Positions 57,001 to 64,000 of a stretch of 64,000 bases of DNA are shown here, one piece after another. Position 1 is the stretch's first letter; each line of letters starts with the position of its first letter. The translations under genes and the position numbers were made by a program. Where the stretch lies: positions 1 to 64,000 of the forward strand of contig NZ_SDDX01000008.1 of the NCBI RefSeq assembly GCF_004115925.1, given 5' to 3'. The stretch comes from Lelliottia nimipressuralis. GTDB lineage: Bacteria > Pseudomonadota > Gammaproteobacteria > Enterobacterales > Enterobacteriaceae. The notes under the pieces were generated by a model. The model was not told the DNA's origin, ran no database searches, and saw nothing but the letters and a program-made list of their open reading frames with translations.

Positions 57001-60000
57001 CCCGACGCTGGCGCTCCCACAGGGCGGGCCGCATACGCTGACCGCCGTCGCGATCGATCAGGCCGGGAACGTCGGCACGGTTTCAAACGGTTTCCAGATC
57101 ATCGTAGACACCACGCCACCACCGGCGCCGTCGATCGGTACGGTCACCGATAATTCCGGCGCTGTCACCGGCCCGGTCACCAGCGGCACACCGACGGACG
57201 AAACCCTTCCTGCGATGACGGGGACCGCCCCGCCGGATACGATTATTACCGTTTACGACGGCACAACCCTGCTCGGCACTGCCACGCTTGACGGTAACGG
57301 TGGCTGGAGCTTTACCCCCACCACTCCGCTCACCAACGGCACTCACTCCCTGACGGTGGTCGCGACCGACTCCGCAGGCAACGCCACCGCCTCACCGCCG
57401 TTTAGTCTGGTGGTGGATACCGTGGCCCCTGCAACGCCAGATTCTCCGGACGTCACCGTGAACCCGGACGGCCTGCCGACCGGCACGCCGCTCAATCCGG
57501 GCGAAGCCACCCGCGACACCACGCCGACCTTAAGCGGCACCGGTACGCCGGGCGATACGGTCACGATCTACATTGATGGCGTCAAACAGCCCGACGTGGT
57601 CACCGTTCAGCAGGACGGAACATGGAGCTGGACGCCGACTCAGGCGCTGCCAAACGGCTCATACGATGTCGCCCTGACGGTCACCAATCAAGACGGCGCG
57701 GGCAACGAAAGTGCGCCATCCCAGCCGGTCACCATCGTGATTGATACGGACCCGCCTGCCACGCCAACCGCACCGGTCGTCACCGATAACGTCAGCCAAA
57801 TCACCGGACCGGTCGATAACGGCGACAGCACCAACGATTCGCGTCCGGTGCTGAGCGGCACCGGTGTGGCGAACGATGTGATTATTATTTACGACAGCGT
57901 CGGCGGTGCGCCGAAGCAGGAGGTCGGGCGCGTCACCGTTGGCGCGGACGGCAGCTGGAGCTGGCGGCCAGACACCCCGCTGACGCAAACCACCCATGCC
58001 TTCACCACCACCGCCACGGACGAAGCGGGGAATATCTCGGGCGTCTCCCCGGTGGTGACCATTACCGTGGATACCACGCCTCCGTTGACGCCGGCGATCA
58101 CCGTAGGCACCGTCGCGAGCGGCGGTTCGACATCAGACACCACGCCGACCATCAGCGGAACGGGCACCAGCGGCGACACGGTGATTATCTATAACAACGG
58201 GGTCGAAGTTGACCGCGTCAGCGTCACCAACGGTACCTGGACCTGGACCAGCCCAACCGTCGCTGACGGCGCGCTGAACCTGACCGTCTCCTCCGTCGAT
58301 GCGGCGGGTAACGTCAGCGGCACCAGCCCGGTGTACACCATCACGGTGGATACGGTCGCCCCGACGACGCCGCAGATTGATACGATCTCCAGCAGCACGC
58401 TGGCCAACGGTGTGCTGTACACCAATGACAACACGCCAACCATCAGCGGGAAAACCGAGGTCGGGAGCACCATCACCGTCTCTGTTGACGGGGGGGCGCC
58501 GCTACAGGCCACCGTGGATGCTAACGGCAACTGGACGCTGACGCTGCCAGACGGCTCGGCGCTGAGCGATGCGCCTCATACCATTATCGTCACGGCCACC
58601 GACGCCGCCGGGAACGCCACCCCGAGCGCGCCGGTTACCGTGACCGTTGATACGGATGCGCCAGACGCGCCGGTCGTCAGCAGTCTCGCAATCGAAGGGA
58701 CACCGTTGACCGGGACCGCAGAAGCCGGTTCCACGGTAATCGTTAAAGGGGAAAATGGCGTTGAACTGGGCCGCGGTGTGGCCGATGCGGGCGGCAATTA
58801 CTCGATTGCCCTTTCACCGGCACAGACCAACGAAACCACGCTCACCGTCACGGCCAGCGATGCGGCAGGTAACGTCAGCGGCCCAACGGATTATCAAGTT
58901 ACAGACACGCCGGAGCTGCCAGCCGTCCCGACCATCACCTCAATCATTGATGACAACGGCACGAATGGCACCGTCGAAGTGAAAGGGGCAAGTTCCAACG
59001 ACACCACGCCAGTCCTGAGCGGGACCGCCCCACCGAACAGCATTGTGACCATCTACCTTGACGGGGGTCTGGTGCCATACGCCGTTGTCACCGCCAGCCC
59101 AACCGGCGAGTGGACGGCCAGCTCGCTGATCCCGCTCGGCGAGGGGCCACACAGCTTTACCGCCACCACCACCGAGGGCGGTTTGACGAGCGGTCTCTCC
59201 CCGGCGGCTACCGTCACCATCGATCTCACCGCGCCTGGTACACCGGTGCTCGGCGCAGTCACCGATGATGTCGGTCCTGGTACCGGGCCGCTGACCAGCG
59301 GTCAAACCACCAACGACAGTCGCCCAACCCTGAGCGGCACCGCAACGGCGGGCGACACCATTACCATCTACAACAACGGTACCGCCATTGGCACCGTGGT
59401 TGTCGGCTCGACGGGCACCTGGAGCTTTACGCCAGGCGCTGCGCTGGGAGAAGGCAACCACGCCCTGACCATTTCCGCCACCGATCCGGCGGGGAATGAA
59501 AGCGCACAATCACCGGCATTCAACATTGTGGTCGATACGGTCTCCACCACGCCGGTCATCGTCGGGGCGGACGATAACGTCGGCACCGTGACCGGGAATG
59601 TCCCAACCGGTGGCACCACCAACGACACCACGCCGACCCTTTCGGGCACGGCAGAAGCCAACAGCAGCGTGGCGATTTTCGAAGGCAGCACCCAGATTGG
59701 CACCGCCACCGCCAACAACCTGGGGAACTGGACCTTCACCCCCACCACGCCGCTCACCGAAGGTTCACACACCTTTACGGTGGTCGCGACCGATCCACAA
59801 GGGAACGTCAGTACCAGCTCCAATAGCTATAACGTGATTGTCGATCTGACCCCACCTGCGGTGCCGGTGCTCAGCACCGTCGCCGATGATATTCCGGGCG
59901 GCGTGGTCGGGAACCTGACCGCAGGACAGGTCACTAACGACGCCACGCCAACCTTCACCGGTACGGGCGTCACGGGCAGCACCGTTCATATCCTGAATAA

Positions 60001-63000
60001 CGGCGTAGAAATTGGCACCGCGGAGGTCATTAACGGTTCGTGGACCTTTATGCCCCCAAACGGGCTGACGGATGGCCTGTACAACATCAGGGTCAATGCC
60101 ACCGATGCAGCGGGTAACGTCTCCGCTAACTCGCCGGTCTTCTCCTTCACCGTCGACACCACGCCGCCAGACGCGCCGGTGCTCACCACGGTGCAGGATG
60201 ACGTCGGCCCGGTCACCGGCACGATTCCTGAAAATGGCACCACCAATGACAACCGCCCAACCTTCAACGGTACCGGCGAAGTCGGGGCGACCGTCACCCT
60301 GCTCAACGATGGACAACCCTTCGGCACCGCAGTGGTGAACGCCCAGGGGAACTGGACCTTCACGCCAACCGCACCGATGGCTGACGGGCCACACACCATC
60401 ACCCTCAGCACCACCGACGCAGCGGGCAATACCAGCACCACCTCCACCACCTTCGATCTGACGGTGGATACCCAGCCGCCAGCGGCACCGACCATTATTA
60501 ACGCCACCGATGACGTCGGCAGCGTGCTGAACCCGGTTCTGTCCGGGCAGACCACCGACGACACCCGGCCACAGCTGAACGGCTCGGCGGCGAACAACGC
60601 CACGATCATCATCTATGAAAACGGCGTACAGGTCGGCACCGTACAGGCTAACGGCTCGGGCGAATGGAGCTTCACCCCGCCGAACCCGCTGAGCAACGGC
60701 AGCCACACCTGGACCGCCACCGCGACCGACGCGGCGGGCAACGTCAGCGTGGCCTCGCCGGGCTTCACGGTGATCGTCGATACGGTTGCACCGCTGGCAC
60801 CGGTTATCACTCAGGCGCTTGACGATGCAGGAACCGTCACTGGCCCGCTCGGCAGCGGCCAGACCACCGACGACACGCTCCCGCGCCTGATCGGGACCAG
60901 CGAGCCGAACGCCAGCATCAATATCCTCGAAAATGGCCTGGTGATCGCCACCACCACGGCGGACGCCAGCGGGAACTGGGCGGTGACGCTCACCACCGCA
61001 CTTGGCGCGGGACCGCATGCCTTTATTGCCCAGGCGACCGACGCAGCGGGCAACAACAGCGATCCGTCGGCAACCTTTACCCTGAATGTCGACCTCACGC
61101 CGCCGGCCGTTCCGGTACTGGTTTCCGTGGTAGATGACGTCGGAACCGTCACTAACCTGACCAGCGGCCAGCTCACCAACGATGCACAGCCGACGCTCAC
61201 CGGGACAGCCGAAGCGGGATCGACGGTGAAAATCTTTGATAACGGCGTGCTGATTGGCACCGTCACGGCCACCGGAGGTGCGTGGTCCTTTACGCCGTCA
61301 CCGGCGCTGGGCGACGGGCTGCATCCGCTGACCATCACCGCCACCGACGCCGCGGGTAACGCCAGTGACCCGACAACGGCCTTTGTGGTTAACGTCGATG
61401 CCACTGCGCCAAACGCGCCGGTGATCGCCTCGGTCGTGGATGATGTCGGTACTGTCACCGGGCCGGTGATTAACGGTAACCCGACCAACGACACCCAGCC
61501 GACGCTGAGCGGGACCAGTGAGCCTAACGCGGTGGTGCGGATTTATGACGGCACGACGCTGGTCGGCACCGTCACCGCTGACACCAACGGCAACTGGACT
61601 CTGCCACAGACCACCACCACGCTGACCAACGGGCAGCACAACTTTACCGCGACCGCCACCGACGCGGCGGGCAATACCAGCGCACCATCGTCCATCACCT
61701 CGATTGTGGTGGATACGGTTGCGCCGGGGCTGCCGGGCACGCTGGCCGTAATCGGTAACGGCACCCACGTCACGGGACTTGCGGAAGCGGGCAGCACTGT
61801 CACCATTACCAGCAGCACCGGAACAGTGCTCGGCACGGCGACGGCGGACGGCAGCGGGGCTTTCAACGTCACCATTTCACCGGCGCAAACCAACGGCGAA
61901 ACGCTGCTGGCCTTTGCCACGGATAAAGCCGGGAACGCAGGCAATACCCAGAGCGTCACCGCGCCATTCACCAACCTGCCGAATGCGCCGCTGATCACCA
62001 CCGTCAACGACAACGTGGGGACCATTACCGGTAATCTGACCAACGGCAAAGCCACGGATGACACAACGCCAACCCTGAGCGGGACGGCGCAGCCGAACTC
62101 CACCATCACGCTGTATAACAACGGCGTGGCGATGGGCACCACGACCACAGATATCAACGGTAACTGGACCTTCACAACACCTGCACTGAGCGAGGGTTCT
62201 CACGCCTTTACCGCCACGGCGACCAACGTCATCGGCGGCACCGGGCCGGTCTCCATTCCGACCACCGTTATCGTTGATACCGTCGCACCGAACGCGCCGA
62301 ACGGAACCTTTAACGCCGACGGCAGCGTGCTGACGGGCAGCGCAGAAGCGGGCAGCACCGTGACGATTCGCCTGGCGGATGGCACCCTGGTGACCACCAC
62401 GGCGAACGCCGGAGGCACTTACAGCTACACCTTCCTCAATAAACAGACGGAAGGCCAGACCCTGCAAATCACCGCCACCGACGCGGCAGGCAACACCTCG
62501 ACGCCAGGCTCTGCGCTGGCGCCGGTTGTGCCGCTGTCGGCAAGTTCCAACGTCGAGGAACTGGCGCTCACCTCTGACGCCACGGTGACCAACGCCCAGT
62601 ACAGCGATTACGGATTCCTGCTGGTCGGGGCGCTCGGTAACGTGCTCACCCTGCTCGGTAACGATACGGCGCAGGTCGGCTTTACCGTGGGTGCGGGCGG
62701 GAATGCGGATATTTCGATTAACGCCGATGCCACAGGCGTGGTGCTGTCGCTGCTCAACACCCTGGAAGTGGTGGTGCAGCGCTGGGATGCGGTCAACGGC
62801 ACCTGGACCACGGTGGTGGATACCGGTCTGCCGCAGTTCGCCAACCTGCTGACGCTGGGCGCCAACGGCGTCACCCTTAACATGACCGGGCTGACCGAGG
62901 GCCAGTACCGCGTACTCAGCTACAACACCAACCTGCTGGCGACCGGGTCGTACACCAGTCTTGACGTGGACGTCACCGAAACAAGCGCCGGGACGGTAAC

Positions 63001-64000
63001 GGGTGTGACCACCCAGTCCGGTAACGTCATTCTGGACAATGACCCAACCACCGGCAGCGACAACGCCCCGGCAGGCACTCGCATCACCGCCGTCACCGAT
63101 TCCCAGGGCCACACGGTGAACGTGACGGCCGATGGCACGGTGATCCAGGGCCAGTACGGTACGCTGACGATTAACCTCAACGGGAGCTACACCTACACCC
63201 TGACCAACACCAGCGCCGCGATTCTGGGCCGGACCGAGAGCTTCACCTACACCATCGGGCATAACGGTTCCACCGCCTCGGCGCAGCTGGTGATCTCCCT
63301 CGGGGCCAACACCGTCACCAACAGCGTCACGGCGGTCGATGATTCCGCGAGTTTCACCTTCGACACCAGCGTTCACGCCATCAACAACGGCACGTCGTCC
63401 CAGGGCGGCTTCACCGTGGTGGGCGTCAATCTGGGCAACACGCTAAGCCTCAATCTGCTCGATGATTTGAGCAATCCGATCATCTATAACGTGGCGGAAG
63501 GCACCACCCGCACCATGACCATCCAGGCCTCCGTTGGCGGCGTGGCGCTGGCCTCGGTGTTCGATCTTTACGTCTATAAATTCAACGACGCGACGCAAAC
63601 CTTCGAGCAGATGCGCGTTCAACCAGGCTGGCTGCGCGCGCCGCTGCTGGGTGGTACGTCGGGCACCCTGACGCTCAACCTGCCGGCCGGGGAGTACCTG
63701 TTCCTGCTGAACACCGCAGCCGGTATCACGGCGCTGACGGCTTACACCCTTAACGTACTGGAAGACCATGTTTACACCGTCTCGAGCGTCGGCGGCAGCA
63801 CCACCGGCGACGTGCTGGCGGATGATATTATTCCGGCGGGCACCCACGTCACGGCGGTGAACGGCGTGGCGGTCAATGGTACGGGCGTCACCACCATTCA
63901 GGGTGAATATGGCACCCTGACCATCAATGCGGACGGTAAATACACCTATACCCTGAACAGCGGCGTCGGGGCCGATCACATCAAGACGCCGGACACCTTC
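54038..64000 (+). CDS. BapA-type giant Ig-repeat adhesin (3' end beyond window)
   Basis: One frame stays open for 3,321 codons to the window edge. The start MSQISVISKLTG and the next 110 residues match the BapA/Bap/LapF prefix domain; then come a Trp/Gly-rich hydrophobic segment (about 113-136) and ten Gly residues (137-146) followed by an Asp/Asn-rich linker. About 27 bacterial Ig-like repeats occupy 168-2825. From about 2829 there are larger units with VCBS-like motifs (GTYTYTL-like, VTAVNGVAVNGTG). Such proteins are exported by type I secretion and mediate cell-cell and surface attachment in biofilms. The C-terminus and secretion genes lie to the right. Confidence 0.92.
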   Translation, partial: MSQISVISKLTGVETTTEGTQVTLDHSSIVKLHVGRGDISHYTRSGEDLIVTLNSGETITLKNFYVGDAQGASQLVLEEGNGALWWIEDPTAATEHYEAISSIDALMASSGDTGGAAIWPWVLGGVAVAGGIALAAGGGGGGGGGGDDDNGNGNPGNPGNPSDPDTTPPDAPTNLQFSADGNTVTGTAEPNSTITLKDANGNLVGTGKTGSDGKFTIELGTPLNNGEQITATATDSSGNVSKEAHATAPDLVTPDAPDILIVNDDVGSETGPLDNGQRTDDARPTLSGIGEAGTTITVFDNGTKIGTTKVDANGNWSFTPPNALANGSHTLTTTATDAAGHTSPPSAGITIVVDTVAPTAPVISSVTDDVNPVTGPVNNGGSTNDQRPQLTGTAEANSTVTIYDNGIAIGTVTAAANGSWSFTPSVNLSEGTHVLTVRATDVAGNTGPASPGFTINVDVTAPAAPSAFVVNDEVGSIRGAVTAGQTTDASQPRLTGRGDPGSTIIIYDNGVEVGKVTVGPNGLWSVAPDGPLAEGPHSVTVREIDAAGNQSGLSQQINFIVDTIAPGQPTVTLNPAGNQVTGTAEPNSTITISNGTGVIGTGVADGNGNYTITLNTVQNNGQTLSVVASDAAGNASIPGTVTASDSIAPNPPTGLTVSGDGTSVSGNAEPNSTVTIKDTGGGVIGTGTTDANGHFTVPVSPPQTNGEVLDVIASDAAGNDSQPGHADAPDTTDPLAPTNLAVSDDGTTVTGQAEPGSTVSIKGPDGVEIGSGKTGDNGDFSVTLSPPQVNGEKLTADATDLANNTGPTAPVTAPDTTPAQTPEITSVYDDALNVVGDVANGGLTNDPTPTIRGTGEPGTTLYLFSGSDQIGTLVIPQSGNWEFTPSVHLREGGHVLTATAIDDAGNASGTSNSWSITVDSVLPAAPVITSVVDDVPGRTGPLDTGEITNDSRPTLNGTGEPGATISIRLDGVQIGTALVSSGGAWTFTPTLALPQGGPHTLTAVAIDQAGNVGTVSNGFQIIVDTTPPPAPSIGTVTDNSGAVTGPVTSGTPTDETLPAMTGTAPPDTIITVYDGTTLLGTATLDGNGGWSFTPTTPLTNGTHSLTVVATDSAGNATASPPFSLVVDTVAPATPDSPDVTVNPDGLPTGTPLNPGEATRDTTPTLSGTGTPGDTVTIYIDGVKQPDVVTVQQDGTWSWTPTQALPNGSYDVALTVTNQDGAGNESAPSQPVTIVIDTDPPATPTAPVVTDNVSQITGPVDNGDSTNDSRPVLSGTGVANDVIIIYDSVGGAPKQEVGRVTVGADGSWSWRPDTPLTQTTHAFTTTATDEAGNISGVSPVVTITVDTTPPLTPAITVGTVASGGSTSDTTPTISGTGTSGDTVIIYNNGVEVDRVSVTNGTWTWTSPTVADGALNLTVSSVDAAGNVSGTSPVYTITVDTVAPTTPQIDTISSSTLANGVLYTNDNTPTISGKTEVGSTITVSVDGGAPLQATVDANGNWTLTLPDGSALSDAPHTIIVTATDAAGNATPSAPVTVTVDTDAPDAPVVSSLAIEGTPLTGTAEAGSTVIVKGENGVELGRGVADAGGNYSIALSPAQTNETTLTVTASDAAGNVSGPTDYQVTDTPELPAVPTITSIIDDNGTNGTVEVKGASSNDTTPVLSGTAPPNSIVTIYLDGGLVPYAVVTASPTGEWTASSLIPLGEGPHSFTATTTEGGLTSGLSPAATVTIDLTAPGTPVLGAVTDDVGPGTGPLTSGQTTNDSRPTLSGTATAGDTITIYNNGTAIGTVVVGSTGTWSFTPGAALGEGNHALTISATDPAGNESAQSPAFNIVVDTVSTTPVIVGADDNVGTVTGNVPTGGTTNDTTPTLSGTAEANSSVAIFEGSTQIGTATANNLGNWTFTPTTPLTEGSHTFTVVATDPQGNVSTSSNSYNVIVDLTPPAVPVLSTVADDIPGGVVGNLTAGQVTNDATPTFTGTGVTGSTVHILNNGVEIGTAEVINGSWTFMPPNGLTDGLYNIRVNATDAAGNVSANSPVFSFTVDTTPPDAPVLTTVQDDVGPVTGTIPENGTTNDNRPTFNGTGEVGATVTLLNDGQPFGTAVVNAQGNWTFTPTAPMADGPHTITLSTTDAAGNTSTTSTTFDLTVDTQPPAAPTIINATDDVGSVLNPVLSGQTTDDTRPQLNGSAANNATIIIYENGVQVGTVQANGSGEWSFTPPNPLSNGSHTWTATATDAAGNVSVASPGFTVIVDTVAPLAPVITQALDDAGTVTGPLGSGQTTDDTLPRLIGTSEPNASINILENGLVIATTTADASGNWAVTLTTALGAGPHAFIAQATDAAGNNSDPSATFTLNVDLTPPAVPVLVSVVDDVGTVTNLTSGQLTNDAQPTLTGTAEAGSTVKIFDNGVLIGTVTATGGAWSFTPSPALGDGLHPLTITATDAAGNASDPTTAFVVNVDATAPNAPVIASVVDDVGTVTGPVINGNPTNDTQPTLSGTSEPNAVVRIYDGTTLVGTVTADTNGNWTLPQTTTTLTNGQHNFTATATDAAGNTSAPSSITSIVVDTVAPGLPGTLAVIGNGTHVTGLAEAGSTVTITSSTGTVLGTATADGSGAFNVTISPAQTNGETLLAFATDKAGNAGNTQSVTAPFTNLPNAPLITTVNDNVGTITGNLTNGKATDDTTPTLSGTAQPNSTITLYNNGVAMGTTTTDINGNWTFTTPALSEGSHAFTATATNVIGGTGPVSIPTTVIVDTVAPNAPNGTFNADGSVLTGSAEAGSTVTIRLADGTLVTTTANAGGTYSYTFLNKQTEGQTLQITATDAAGNTSTPGSALAPVVPLSASSNVEELALTSDATVTNAQYSDYGFLLVGALGNVLTLLGNDTAQVGFTVGAGGNADISINADATGVVLSLLNTLEVVVQRWDAVNGTWTTVVDTGLPQFANLLTLGANGVTLNMTGLTEGQYRVLSYNTNLLATGSYTSLDVDVTETSAGTVTGVTTQSGNVILDNDPTTGSDNAPAGTRITAVTDSQGHTVNVTADGTVIQGQYGTLTINLNGSYTYTLTNTSAAILGRTESFTYTIGHNGSTASAQLVISLGANTVTNSVTAVDDSASFTFDTSVHAINNGTSSQGGFTVVGVNLGNTLSLNLLDDLSNPIIYNVAEGTTRTMTIQASVGGVALASVFDLYVYKFNDATQTFEQMRVQPGWLRAPLLGGTSGTLTLNLPAGEYLFLLNTAAGITALTAYTLNVLEDHVYTVSSVGGSTTGDVLADDIIPAGTHVTAVNGVAVNGTGVTTIQGEYGTLTINADGKYTYTLNSGVGADHIKTPDTF
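54539..62515 (+). repeat. Array of about 27 Ig-like repeats inside the giant adhesin
   Basis: Each unit has the core pattern (L/V)(S/T)GTAEPNSTVTIYDNG and ends with ATDAAGNxS and a VDTxAP linker. By eye I count 27 cores. Two classes occur: long units of about 300-315 bp with an added DDVGxxTGPxxxGxxTND segment, and short units of about 250-265 bp without it. Short units occur near 54.6, 55.8, 56.0, 56.3, 58.7, 61.8 and 62.3 kb. Confidence 0.85.

Noticed and set aside
54539..62515. Regular repeats that could suggest a CRISPR array
   Set aside because: The period is 250-315 bp, the repeats are diverged and in one open frame; there are no short identical repeats with unique spacers.
54325..63979. 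Some thirty long antisense frames (up to 499 codons, for example 61877-63376) opposite the giant adhesin
   Set aside because: They are shadows caused by the G/C-rich repeated codon pattern of the plus-strand gene; none has family motifs, and their sequences repeat with the Ig unit.
27082..64000. Prophage or integrative island with flanking att repeats
   Set aside because: I could not find a second copy of the ssrA 3' core, nor integrase, transposase or phage structural genes.

Overview
The window is chromosomal DNA from a gamma-proteobacterium of the family Enterobacteriaceae, most likely Enterobacter or a close relative (Lelliottia, Leclercia, Kosakonia). Positions 1-27,500 keep the E. coli gene order around rrnG, clpB, bamD, raiA, pheA, tyrA-aroF, yfiRNB, rplS-trmD-rimM-rpsP, ffh, grpE, nadK, recN, bamE, smpB and ssrA. 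Several proteins have the length and motifs of the E. coli product. The genus is inferred from gene content and overall likeness, not from a search.

Positions 1-400 hold the promoters and leader of a ribosomal RNA operon reading left; its 16S gene lies outside the window. From 400 to 27,500 are housekeeping genes: protein quality control (clpB and grpE, each with a sigma32 promoter), outer-membrane assembly lipoproteins (bamD, bamE), the pheA attenuation unit, the TyrR-controlled aroF-tyrA operon, the YfiRNB cyclic-di-GMP module, the rpsP ribosome/tRNA operon, SRP protein, NAD kinase, SOS-controlled recN, and the trans-translation pair smpB/ssrA. Additions to the K-12 order as I recall it are an SMP-30-like gene between pheA and tyrA, and a PepSY membrane protein plus a DUF2946 protein between yfiB and rplS.

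Right of ssrA the content becomes accessory. An ABM monooxygenase / ACT-domain / ArsR operon diverges from a mesX-mesD methionine synthase pair across an 18-bp perfect palindrome. Next comes a four-gene chaperone-usher fimbrial operon, an HD-GYP protein, a ToxR-like membrane regulator with a FidL-like partner, and a small His-rich lipoprotein. A seven-gene fimbrial operon on the minus strand follows, then two tandemly duplicated pilin genes and a LysR regulator. After a long non-coding stretch come a small periplasmic repeat protein, a YceI protein, and an ECF sigma / anti-sigma / TPR operon.

The last 10 kb (54,038 to the window edge) is one uninterrupted plus-strand frame for a BapA-type giant adhesin with about 27 Ig-like repeats. 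It has no stop in the window. The many antisense frames over it are shadows.

A common theme is surface attachment and its control: a GGDEF cyclase module, an HD-GYP protein, two chaperone-usher systems, extra pilins and a giant adhesin all lie within one 53-kb span. Whether they are co-regulated cannot be seen from sequence.
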